In this document: positions 47,014 through 56,274 of the stretch, piece by piece
Position numbering within the stretch: the stretch's first letter is position 1
How the letters are laid out: every line of letters begins with the position of its first letter
Assembly: GCF_022539505.1 (NCBI RefSeq)
Contig: NC_061510.1
Location: 273,936,330 to 274,000,329 of the forward strand
Length of the DNA: 64,000 nt
DNA from: Lolium rigidum
Taxonomy: Eukaryota; Streptophyta; Magnoliopsida; Poales; Poaceae
Direction: 5' to 3'
Translations under genes and position numbers: made by a program
The notes under the pieces: generated by a model
What the model saw: only the letters and a program-made list of their open reading frames with translations
What the model was told of the DNA's origin: nothing
Databases searched by the model: none

Positions 47014-47575
47014 TGTCGTTGCTTAGTAGACGGTACCTCGGAGGAGGGATCCTCACGGGGGGGGGGGGAATAAGTAGGGGCCATAGGGCGGAGTGTCCTC
47101 GGGACGATAGTACGCGAGTTACCCAGCTTCGGAACACCTGCACGATGACAGGGCCTACTGCTACTTGTCTGGAATTATCTGGGCGCTTACGTGTTGTTAC
47201 AATGGTTGTGGTTGTGCCTCTAGGGCTCCCGGGATCCGGCTTATATAGACGCACGGATCTAGGGTTTACATGGAGAGTCCTAGCCGGAATACAAGTTGCC
47301 TAACTACGGTACAATATCTTGCCGTGTACGTCAAGGATCCGCCTTCCATCTTGGCCGTGCTGGATCCGAATACTTTATGGGCCTCCACGGATCCGGCCTC
47401 CTTCGTAGGTCGGTTGAGATCCGGCTCCTCGTTCCTGGGCTGGACTTCATCCTTCACGATCAACAGCAACTGGGCCGCCCGATGGGCCACATGCCACCAT
47501 CACCGTCTGTGGACCACCCGGGCTTGCCGGATCCAGACCATGTCGTTGATATACCCATAAAGTATACCCACAACA
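47014..47575 (-). repeat. 5' LTR of element A (right in window)
   Basis: 562 bp matching 3933..4490. It differs at about 15 positions and has a longer G run near 47060. Confidence 0.93.
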
Positions 47576-47644
47576 CCTGCCATCCATCCCAAGTCCCTAT
47601 TTTCTCCTTTCTTCTCCCAGTCTTTAGAGACCTTAGATCTATCG

Positions 47645-48137
47645 ATGGCTGAGGAGCTGGTCGGAGGGCTCATCCATGCTCTAGAGAAGTTGTAGCTCCC
47701 GACGCCGGAGTTCCGCCACGACGGGTCATAGAGGTCGCTATGGTTCGTAGCATGCCCTCCTTTTCCATGTTGCGGAACCCTAGGACTCTTGGTCGGATCT
47801 CGCCGGCTTTGATTGCTAAGTGAATGTGTTCTGTGACTAGATAGCGATGCCGCGGCTCCCCGAGATGTTCGCTCAGTCCTTCGGTGGCCTCCAGCGTCCC
47901 CATAGGATGATGGTTCGCCCCATCGGTTGCTGCAACACCATCTGGTGGTCGAGGGTCTTCACCGACAACATCGGAAGCATGTGTCTTGGAAGAGGCTGGG
48001 CGCTCTTCTCCTATACACATTGCATCTAGAGGGGAGACATCCTCTTCTCCGCGTACGATGGAGGAGAGGAGCTCTCTATCATTGTGTTCAACAACAACCA
48101 GCGCCGCGTCGAGTACATCCATGAAGAAGGACTTTGA
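47645..48137 (+). pseudogene. B3-domain gene remnant, disrupted upstream by element A
   Basis: A possible first exon starts at ATG 47645 (MAEELVGGLIHALEKL). A second segment after an AG near 47841 reads PRLPEMFAQSFGG, then WWSRVFTDNIGSMCLGRGWALFSYTHCI, a TAG at 48027, and in the same frame RGDILFSAYDGGEELSIIVF to TGA 48135..48137. The GW..F....H.I...GD.L pattern is that of a plant B3 DNA-binding domain of the REM type. The TAG stands where CAG would fit. Element A lies about 65 bp upstream of the ATG, so the promoter or 5' UTR has been split. A second B3 remnant lies on the opposite strand near 60000. The domain would bind DNA in the nucleus, but this copy is not expected to work. Confidence 0.6.
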
Positions 48138-48238
48138 CTCTTCGAGTGAAGATCTTATTGTTTGTTAACGACCTTCCCGCCTCGCGAGGGGTCCCCGTTG
48201 GTCTTGCGTAGAGTAGCAAAGCAGGTAGTATGGATAAT

Positions 48239-48330
48239 GCAGGAAATGGGATTGTCCTTTTTCTAGTTACTAAGCTTTGTACTTGCAGGAAATGGGATTG
48301 TCCTTTTTCTAGTTACTAAGCTTTGTACTT
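48239..48330. repeat. 46-bp tandem duplication
   Basis: The segment beginning GCAGGAAATGGGATTGTCC occurs twice head to tail (48239..48284 and 48285..48330) with no visible difference. That suggests a recent slippage or repair event. Confidence 0.9.
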
Positions 48331-48366
48331 GCTCTTTATCTTATGAAAAGAGTACTTAACTCGTAG

Positions 48367-48872
48367 TTTTTTTTAGAGGTAAGGCCCTTAGGCCCTGCTT
48401 TAACTTAATAAAGCCACAACGGCAAATACAGAGTACTTGAGGATCAGCTTACAAGCACACACACCACAAGGAAAAAGATTACAAGAAACACCGCTTGCGG
48501 TTCGAGGCTCTCGTCCATCCGCTTGGTCAGACATTGGAGAGGACACGCCAAGAAGATCCGCCAGGAGAGTGATCCAGCCTACGTTGACTCCTGGCTCGCC
48601 GCCAAAGTGTAGACATCCGCCTCCACCACCGAAGAAGGTCCCTACCTTCTCGCCCAGGGTTGAAGGGCGCCGCACCGTCGAGAGGCAGAGTAGCTCGAAC
48701 TAGAGCACGAAGGTCACATGGGGCGGGTTGCCCAGAGCAGGAACTCCACCGAGAACACCTCCACACGCGAAACTCAAGGACACTATCGTCGACCGCCGCA
48801 CTGACCTCCCATCAAGACGCAAGCTTTAGGACTGAAGACGCCGAACGAAGAAACGGCAGAAAGATTGGCAGG
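48367..48872 (-). mobile_element. Retroposon (probable 5'-truncated LINE or LINE-mobilised sequence)
   Basis: A 13-bp duplication ACTTAACTCGTAG flanks the segment (48354..48366 and 48873..48885). An eight-T run follows the left copy, which is a poly(A) tail on the minus strand, preceded by GGCTTTATTAAGTTAAAGC. These are the hallmarks of target-primed reverse transcription. The minus-strand reading has no intact LINE protein, so the body could be a truncated LINE 3' end or a processed transcript. Confidence 0.7.
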
Positions 48873-48885
48873 ACTTAACTCGTAG

Positions 48886-49930
48886 TCGACAAGCCCGCAT
48901 AGGACTACCTTTTTTCCTTCACTTATGTTTGTCGGCAACGGATGGACCCGCAACAATTCGGGGGCCACCCCCGGGTGTACACGTTGAGAATTCAACATAT
49001 CAACGAGACTCTTCACGTAGCAGCCTAGATGAAGAATAAGAAAAATGAGTGCGGGAAAGACCACTCATTCGTATTCATCCACGAGGATAGCTTCTGGATA
49101 CACTGCTTGTGCAATGGGACCAAGTCAGCGCACAAGGATTTTCATTACACGGGGGACAACTCCCGAGTAGACTGCTCACTTGGCAGCCCAACTGCCAAAA
49201 GAGACCAACCATGGGCAAGCCCAACTATGCATGGACGAACACCACTCTCTTCGTATAATGCATCGTCTACAAGAGTTTGATGGTGCCATGCAAAATACAA
49301 CTCATTGTCTTCGTCCTCGGTCCATGTAGAATTTCTTGTACTTCATTTGTAACAAAAATCAAGTAAGTCACAACTTCTTTTACTCAAATTTTACATGAAG
49401 AAAAAGAGGGGAAATCGCATGTTTCCCTCTTTTTAGGGTGCAGGCGGAGGTGCCGGCGTTCCATCTCTGGCTGCAGCTTCAACAGAGACTGGCCCTGCAT
49501 CCTCGAACTCCGGCCAGAGATCCCTCACGCAGACCAAATCCGTCGTGGGCGGCAGGCACGGCGGTGCCAACCCCAGGCGCGCAGGATATGAGGTTGGAGA
49601 GGAGAAGGGGGCGAGCCTCTATGCGACATCTGTGGGGGCCGGCCTCCGGGGAGCCGGCAGCGGGTTGCCATGGTCACTGGAGGTGACGCCGGCTTTGGGT
49701 GGCGACGAATCGAGCCCGGCGGTGGCCGATTTGGGACAAATCAGGGCAACGGCCGGCGAAAACCCAATCTCCTCGTCGATTCCGGCGATAGCGAGAAGCT
49801 GCAACAGATGGAGAGGTGGGCTCGAGGGCGGCGCGGGGACCGGCTGGAGGAGTGGAGGTATGGTGGTCGCCGGAGGCGACGCCGGCGAGAATGGGTGTGG
49901 CGTGGGAGGAGGCGGAAGTTTTTCTCTAGA
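48886..49930. other. Intergenic stretch, no recognised gene
   Basis: 48886..49430 is mixed sequence without structure I can name. 49437..49930 is GC-rich (CCGGCG-type blocks) and open in several frames by composition. None of the translations shows a domain or coherent protein character. Confidence 0.5.
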
Positions 49931-50379
49931 GTGGCACCCGACCGGAAATGGTGAATGGAACCTGGGTACGCGCGCACCCGTTTACGTAAAGTTCAAAATA
50001 ATGCTATTTAAAAGTTTCAAAAAAATGTGAAGTAAAATTTTGCATGTATATACTATGTTGATACTTACTCGTGTGTTTTTTCACGGAAAAATACCATTGT
50101 ATGTGACCTACACAAAAATGACAAAATGCAAATTCCTATTCATGTGAATAGTACAAATTTCTGTTCACTATTCTCATTTGGACATTTTTTCATTTTTATG
50201 CAGGCCACACACAATGGTATTTTTTCGTGAAAACTTACACGAGTAAGTATCAACATAATATGTACATGCAAAAATTTACTTCATATTTTTTTGAAAATTT
50301 TTAAATAACATTTTTTGAACTTTTCGTAAACGGGTGCGCGCGCACCCAGGTTCCAAACGTCCGGGTCGGGCACCCGACT
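49931..50379. mobile_element. Foldback MITE, about 450 bp
   Basis: The two halves are inverted copies. Left GGAACCTGGGTACGCGCGCA with its CCCGTTTACG continuation is mirrored on the right, and GATACTTACTCGTGT in the left half pairs with ACACGAGTAAGTATC in the right. Outer arms carry GGCACCCGACC-type sequence. The whole element could fold into one long hairpin. The exact ends and TSD are unclear. Confidence 0.7.
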
Positions 50380-50576
50380 CCTATATTTAATCCTCCGCAG
50401 TCGGTTTACTCCTCCGAATCCTAAATTTTTTACGCATCTAACCGTTTAGGAGGTCGGTTAGGTGCATGTCTCTCAATTTTTCACTCCTCTAAGCACTTAT
50501 TGGAAATCGGTTAGAGATGCCCTACCAGCCGCACCTTGAAGAACGACTACTAAACGATCTTGTATCGATTCACTAC

Positions 50577-50943
50577 GGAAATTCAATTCGGAACATGAGA
50601 GCATATGCTCCTGCCACCGGAAAAATATTTTGAAATGTTCAAAAAATTCGAACAAAAAAATTCTCACTTACGTATCAATATTTTACGTGCGCACACCAAG
50701 TCTTGCGAAAAAACGACATTTTTTGTGACTTGTGCGAAAAAGATAAACAAAACGTCTCGTACACAACCATTTTTTACCGAAAAATTTGTCTTTTTTATAG
50801 ATGACACTCAAAATGTCGGTTTTCTGTGGAACCACTTTGTGAACGTGTAGAATTTCGAGATATATCCACTAAATTTTGTGTTCAAATTTTTAAACATTTT
50901 AAAAGTGCATTTAAAATGCTCCCGGGTGCCAAAATGCCACTCC
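50577..50943. mobile_element. Mutator-type MITE, 367 bp
   Basis: Flanked by an 11-bp repeat CGATTCACTAC (50566..50576 and 50944..50954). The duplicated copy of this region at 57416..57429 has the uninterrupted site. Terminal inverted repeats are degenerate (GAGAGCATATGCTCC against GGGAGCATTTTA read inward). A TSD of 9-11 bp suggests a Mutator-type origin. Confidence 0.7.
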
Positions 50944-51197
50944 CGATTCACTACCCCAACAAAACATTAGCCGATTCTCCGAGCTACTAAATAGCCGCTT
51001 GGTTCCTTCTTTTTGCGTCAGAGAACTAGTTAACCACAATAAAGGTTTCTCCCGTCTTTTTTCCAACAGTAGCCATACCACACTAGTGGAGAAGAGGCCT
51101 TTGGTCCCAAGCAAATGTCACAGTCCAGAACCAAACCGGGACCAATGGAGTGCAGCTTCCACTTTATTCTCGTAATCATTGAGCTATATTTGTGCAG

Positions 51198-52308
51198 CTT
51201 CCACTTTATTCTCCTTGTCATTGATATTCACAAAGGAGTCGTAAATGTCATGGACTCGAAACGTAAAGAATATGCGGAATGGGCGGACATGGCTGCCATC
51301 CTCCAGAGGTAATTTCAATCAATTTCGTATTGGCATCTTCATCTGTTCTAATTCGACGATATCATCAACTAATCAATAACTCATTTACTCATTATTTTTT
51401 GCCGGCCAGGGCTTGGAAACGGTTCATCATTACTGTTCCGGGTAAATGGAAACCGGAGCTTACATTTAAAGATTACCCTGTAAGTAGGAGCGGCGATTTG
51501 GCTCCCGGGAGCATTTGCTCCCGGATTTTTCGAAAAATCACAACAAATCGAAAACTTATCAAAATGTTCCGGAAAAAATCATGCACGTACCTGACCATGG
51601 CACGCACCACCGTGTAAAATATCGCTGCGAAATGTCATGGGAAAAAATGACAAATTTCTGACATGAAATGAGATCCAAAAATTTGAATCTCAGATCTGGA
51701 AATTTGTCATTTTTGCTCAGGACGCATATGATGACATTTCGCAGCGAAATTTCACAAGGTGGTGCGTGCCATGGTCAGGTACGTGCATGATTTTTTTCGG
51801 AATTTTTTGAAAAGTTTTGAAAAAAAAATTTGCTCCCCAAAAATCCGGGAGCAAATGCTTCCGGGAGGCAAGACGAATTTCAGTATAGCTATGTCCGTAA
51901 AACTCTATATATGATATTTACTTTCAGTACGATGCTTGATTATTAGTTTCATCGAACTATTTTTCGTAAAGTGTATGAGGCAGGAACGCGGGAATAACTT
52001 ATGTGGATACTACGTCTGCACCTTCATTCGTGACATGTCCTGTCCCATGGGTGGGGATGACCAAATACACCAAACTCGTGTACGATAACAAATTCTCACA
52101 ATTATCTTAATTAGTACCATCTATTGTATTGATTTCCATTCATATATTGATCTCCTTTTTTAAATATAAATGATACGCCTGCGGGACACTCTCATAACGG
52201 AGGATCAAATACGAGCAATTCAAGAGGAACTCGCGGGATTCTTTCTTACCGAGGTCATTACCCCAGGTGGAGAGCACTATGCGAAGGTCATAGCTAGGTG
52301 TTGAGCAA
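51198..52308 (+). pseudogene. Ulp1-like C48 cysteine peptidase remnant inside the CACTA element
   Basis: Exon-like pieces read HFILLVIDIHKGVVNVMDSK...ADMAAILQR (to about 51308), then AWKRFIITVPGKWKPELTFKDYP (51410..51480). After a MITE-containing intron comes CMRQERGNNLCGYYVCTFIRDM (from 51972), then LRDTLITEDQIRAIQEELAGFF and EVITPGGEHY (about 52175..52300). The His (HFIL), Asp (MDS), Gln (RQERG) and Cys (LCGYY) expected for the SUMO-protease-type active site are all visible. The N-terminal part is absent, so it is a fragment. Such domains are common passengers of grass CACTA and Mutator elements. A 41-bp tandem duplication repeats the CSFHFIL segment just upstream. Confidence 0.7.
51500..51868. 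mobile_element. Foldback MITE inside the CACTA element
   Basis: Left GGCTCCCGGGAGCATTTGCT and right AGCAAATGCTTCCGGGAGGC are inverted repeats. Pairing continues inward through GCACGTACCTGACCATGGCA and its complement. It lies in an intron of the peptidase remnant. No clean TSD was found. Confidence 0.7.
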
Positions 52309-52455
52309 CTTCGTAGAAGCTAATAAATTTAGTAAAGAGATCCGACTTTATATTGTAAATATGCATGCATTACGTGTACTGTTGACGATGTCTATATATA
52401 TTCACGACGATTTTTTGTGGTTTCTTGAATGATATATATGCATTGCTGAAACTCA

Positions 52456-52592
52456 GCCGCGGCAGAGAAACGCCCTGTTTCTCTGCCGCGGCAGAGAAAC
52501 GCTGCTCCACCCTAAACCTGTGCCGCGGCAGAGAAATAGCAATTCTCTGCCGCGGTAGAGAACCCCAGGCCCGGTTCGTACCACGAACCGGG
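52456..52592. repeat. Sub-terminal palindrome cluster of the CACTA element
   Basis: GCCGCGGCAGAGAA occurs four times in both orientations, including a perfect 22-bp palindrome centred on CCGCGG (52478..52499). It is followed by a hairpin with 10-bp arms CCCGGTTCGT/ACGAACCGGG (52570..52592). CACTA transposases bind sub-terminal repeats, so these are likely binding sites. Confidence 0.65.
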
Positions 52593-53009
52593 ACCAAAGG
52601 CCATCCACCGCGAGCTCCCTGACCGCACCACGTGGCGCCGCTTTTAGACCCGGTGCAAGTTTGAACCGGGACTAAAGGGGAAACCCTTTAGTCCCGCCTA
52701 ATTGGTCCCAGTTTGAAAACCGGGACTGAAGGCCCCAATGGACCGGGCCTATAGCCCCGTTTTCCACTAGTGCCACCAGTCCTCACACACTTAAGATTAC
52801 AGAACCAGGGGAAACGAACACGCAAAATACAAGCAGAGGCTCCATGACTCCCTTGTGCTGGAAACAATAGAAAATAACGCTTGCCATCGTGAAGAGAGTG
52901 AAGTCGCATGAAAAGCACAAAACCAACAAATAGCTAGATTCCCAACCTTGCAAAATAAAAACTAGATTCCCAAAACAGAGTAGAAGCACCACACAAAAAA
53001 ATATAATTG

Positions 53010-53511
53010 AAAAACAACATCTAAAAAAGTTCTAAAGGATCAATACCATGGGCTCCTCAATACCATGTTCTATGTTAGTGAATGACTTCATCGGTACATG
53101 GTCTAATGGGGTGGCCCCGTTAAGTCTACTCTAGTACTTTAGGAGCAGTGATTTTTTTTTTTAATTTCAGGACGTTTTACCTAACAAATTATTCTTTGTT
53201 TTGGAGGACAATCGGTGAAACCGGACAGATACCATCTGAGGGTTACCCCGTGGTTTGGAGTGGTTTGGGAAGATAGAAAAATCAACCTTGGTGTCAACCA
53301 AATGAAACAATCCTCGACTAGGCTGATCCATTATTGGTCCCTATCATGGACGATGGCCATGTATAAGGGGATTTTCTCCATCAGTCAGTGCATGTGATCA
53401 ACAACAATTGTGATACGAACGGTGTCTTCGTCAACCTCCGAGTTCCCGTCTTGTGGAACCACGAAATGCGTCTATGTTTTCCACCCTTCATACCTACTAG
53501 CGATGGACGGA
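53010..53511. other. Intergenic stretch, nothing recognised
   Basis: Mixed sequence with a poly-T run near 53150. No ORF or TE end is supported. Confidence 0.5.
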
Positions 53512-53538
53512 GTGTGTGTGTGTGTGTGTGTGTGTGTG
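53512..53538. repeat. (GT)n microsatellite
   Basis: An uninterrupted GT dinucleotide run of 27 bases at the edge of duplicated segment X1. Confidence 0.9.
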
Positions 53539-53544
53539 GCTTTA

Positions 53545-54660
53545 AAGGATGAGTGATGATCTAGGCAGTGGTAGGCGGGATGCGCGTCGTTCGATCGACA
53601 CAAGTCAGGAGCATGTGTGTCCTGGCTGTGTGTTGCCGACACCTGTTTAAGGAGGGCATGCTTTAGACTTTCCAGTTTTTCTCAGCGCTTTTGTTTTATT
53701 TTCGTTGGCTCTTTTGGTTTTATTTTTTTTTAATGCAACCAAGGGAGTTCAAAAAAACTTCACTTTTAGGTAGGTGTTCCGTCGCTCCTATATATTTTCA
53801 CCTACTATTTTTTTTTTTTTGAAACGGAGGCAAAACGCCCCAATATATATCTTCACCTATAACAGCCAGTAAAGCTCTACCGTTCCATTCGCTCACAAGG
53901 AAAACTCTCACGTACCTACCTATTTATCCTTTGACACTTCCTGCTGTGAAAAATGTGGCAAATACCCAAGCATAATCTAGAGAGAAAAGAATGAAGAGCG
54001 TCGGGATAGGAGACACCGGAAAAGAAGCACATGTTGGTAAGCGACTTTGCCGAGCTAATGCTCCTCAGCGAGCAGGATTCGCTCGGAAGGGGGCGAGTGG
54101 CTATCATGCATAAACTAGATCACATCACCGGGCAGTGGCTATCACGTCGAGCAGTGGAGCTAGCAACTTGTATCCGTTTCGTTATTTCTCATGGAAGCCA
54201 ACCACTAGCTTCTTAGTGCCTTGCAAAATGGAACTACTCAGCGACCCTGCGCCAAAACAAATACTAGTACAGTACAATAAAAGTCGCAACGCTATTTGGC
54301 AACATTGCGATGTAGCCATGTGTTCCAGCTCCAGGTGGGAATGTGGGATTATATTGGACCATTATCTATGTCCTATCATAATTTGTAATTGTGGTTCTAT
54401 TCTAATAAATTTCAGAGCTAGGTAACTCAGGATAGAGCCATGCTCTAAAAGATCCTTACTGACAAGAGATTGCAGCGGCCGCAGGAGGCACAGCAGCATG
54501 AGCCAATCCATTTGCAGTGGCGTGTGCTACTTCGGTTAGATGGATCCAGTTCTGTAGCAGTTACTCTATAAGGTTACAGAACTCCACCGAATCAAACTAC
54601 GAATTTCATGATCAGACTATAGATTGCATGATAGAAACATAAGATGATAAGACCTTGTTC
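53545..54660. repeat. Duplicated segment X1
   Basis: Matches 54900..55092 plus 56584..57305 in the same order. Shared strings include TCGACACAAGTCAGGAG, GACACCTGTTTAAGGAGGGC, CTCACAAGGAAAACTCTCAC and ATCACCGGGCAGTGGC. No gene is recognised in it. Confidence 0.75.
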
Positions 54661-54899
54661 GGTTAATCTCCTACCCAGGTGGATTAGAGTGGATTGGAGT
54701 GTATTGGGATGTATTTTGAATTGCAAGGAACTTAAACCACCTAAATCCATGTCAATCCCCTTTGTAACCATCTTGGTTTACGTGGTTTCTTCGGTGCCTA
54801 TAGTGAAGGAATGAGTGGATGACTAGCGCTTTTTTTTTTTGGCATGAAAGTATTTATGTGGTGATCAAGGATTCAAGCCCAAGGTTTATTGATGCTCAT
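54661..54899. other. Spacer between X1 and X2, possible MITE
   Basis: The sequence begins CTTGTTCGGTTAATC and is rich in GGATTAGAGTGGATTGG repeats, the texture of hAT-type MITEs in grasses. I could not define TIRs or a TSD. Confidence 0.3.
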
Positions 54900-55490
54900 A
54901 TTCGGCTAGGGCCGGGGCAGCCATTGTTTCATGTGACGGTGGTAATACGGGATGCGTGCCGGCGGTCCATCGACACAAGTCAGGAGTGCGTGTGCGTCTC
55001 CTGGCTATGTGCTGCGGACACCTGTTTAAGGAGGGCATACTTTTTGATTTTCTTGTTTTTGTCTGCTCTTCTGCTTTCTTTTTGGGATGTAAGGGCATCT
55101 CCAACTGGGCGACCCATCCCGCGCCCGCGCGTCCGGATGGGTCCAAACGGACAAAAACCCAGCCCAGCGCGCGGACCCATCCCTAAAACGGATGCCCGCG
55201 ACGTCCGGATCGACGCAAACCCGGCCTAAATCTTGGACGGGTTTGCGTGGCCGCGGACGCGAAAGGCTGGTCGCTCGCGTCCGCCCCATGTTCGTCCCTG
55301 GCCCGCGTGTCATAGGCATAAATAATATTTTCATTAAATAGGAGTCATTACAATTTTTTTTAACTTCTACTCTATCCTAAATACGTACGGGGCCGGCGGC
55401 GTAGCCGGCAACTCCTCGCCGGCTCGCCGTCGGGGCCGTGGATTTCACTCGACGCGGGCGGCCTGTACGCGTGAGGATTCCACTCCAGCT

Positions 55491-56205
55491 TTACGGGCTG
55501 GGTGGCGCGGCGGCGACGCGGGCCGCGGCGCGGGCGGCGGCAGCGGCGGCATCGGCGGAGGCCTTCATCCTCCTCCTTTCCGTCCGCGCACCTCGGGCGC
55601 GCTCGCGCTCCGCCTCCTGCGGCGGAATCATCCGCCTCCCGCACATCTCCAGCTCCTGCAGGGCGGCGCGTTCCACCGCGGTGCGCGCCTCCAGGCGGAC
55701 GCGGCCGGCGGCCTGGGCCTCGTGGTTCTCCTGCCGCAGGCGCATGCGCTCTTGCCGGCCGCGCTCCGCCGAGTCAGCGTCCTCCTGGGCGCGCCGCTCG
55801 GGCGAGGGCATCTGGATGAGGTGACGGGCTGCTCGCATAGCGAGCAGCTCGTTCTTCTGGCCGAGGAGGTCGCCTAAACGGCGGCGGCCGGCCCGCCAGG
55901 TGGCCTCGTGCTCCTTGGTCACGCGCGTGAGGTCGGCGAGGCGCTCCTCGATGGCGGCGTTGATGTTCTCCAGCGCGAGGTCCTCCTCTTGGACGGGCTC
56001 CTCGGCGGCGGTCGCACCCTCCTCCGCGGCCTCGTCCGCCATCTCCGCGTCGCCGGCCTTCTTTGCCGCCGCCTCGGCAGCGACGCGGAGCGCCTCGTCG
56101 TCGGCGACCCACCGAGTCCGCGCGCTCCTCCTCCTCCGTCCGCGGGAACCTGGCCCGGGCGGCGAGGGAGAGCTTGGCCCACGTGGTCTGCAGGGTGCGA
56201 GGCAT
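55491..56205 (-). pseudogene. Unknown coiled-coil protein gene carried by the Harbinger element
   Basis: A TATA box (56267..56274) and a short C/T-rich leader precede ATG 56205, which reads MPRTLQTTWAKLSLAARARF. A single frameshift near 56115 moves to the frame that then stays open to the stop at 55491. The product is about 235 residues. An acidic Ala-rich part (EMADEAAEEGATAAEE) is followed by a long charged helix with heptad character (LADLTRVTKEHEATWRAGRR, ERMRLRQENHEAQAAGR) and a Met/Pro-containing turn. The end is Ala-rich. I do not recognise a domain. GC-content makes other frames open too, but this frame has the coherent hydrophilic helical character. It could be a captured host exon or an element-specific protein. 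Confidence 0.5.
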
Positions 56206-56266
56206 GGCGCCGGAGAAGGTGGAGGGGGAGAGGAAGGTGATGCGGGCTGTTTGAGACCGCCGCCGT

Positions 56267-56274
56267 CTTTTATA
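56267..56274 (-). promoter_or_regulatory. TATA box of the Harbinger-borne gene
   Basis: TATAAAAG on the minus strand, about 62 bp upstream of the ATG at 56205, in otherwise GC-rich DNA. Confidence 0.6.

Larger units (their letters stand above)
3933..47575 (-). mobile_element. Element A: Gypsy LTR retrotransposon, Tat-type, disrupted by B and D
   Basis: LTRs of 558 bp (3933..4490) and 562 bp (47014..47575) start TG, end CA and are flanked by a CCTGC duplication. Coding order on the minus strand is gag (46955 down to 43875), then after insertion D protease, RT, RNase H, second RNase H and integrase (20402 down to 16250). An antisense gene (12087..15676, +) lies between integrase and the 3' LTR. 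The second RNase H, the DGG protease motif and the antisense gene point to the Tat lineage of Gypsy elements. Removing B and D leaves about 13.3 kb. The two LTRs differ at roughly 15 sites by eye plus a poly-G indel, about 2.7 percent. That suggests insertion on the order of a million years ago under usual grass LTR rates. All coding regions carry stops or frameshifts. Confidence 0.92.
51081..52772. mobile_element. CACTA (En/Spm-type) transposon, non-autonomous, 1692 bp
   Basis: The left end is CACTAGTGGAGAAG and the right end, read inward, CACTAGTGGAAAAC, with a 3-bp CCA duplication (51078..51080 and 52773..52775). The empty site can be seen in the duplicated copy near 58555. Sub-terminal hairpins occupy the right end. 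It carries remnants of a Ulp1-like peptidase gene and no transposase. Confidence 0.85.

Noticed and set aside
49545..50030. 161-codon Gly-rich ORF
   Set aside because: It has GC-driven composition, runs into a foldback MITE and shows no domain.
54031..54216. Small ORFs in segment X1 as a duplicated gene with X2
   Set aside because: The reading frames are not conserved between the two copies.
54661..54899. hAT-type MITE between X1 and X2
   Set aside because: The start resembles known MITE ends, but neither a matching opposite end nor an 8-bp duplication could be defined.
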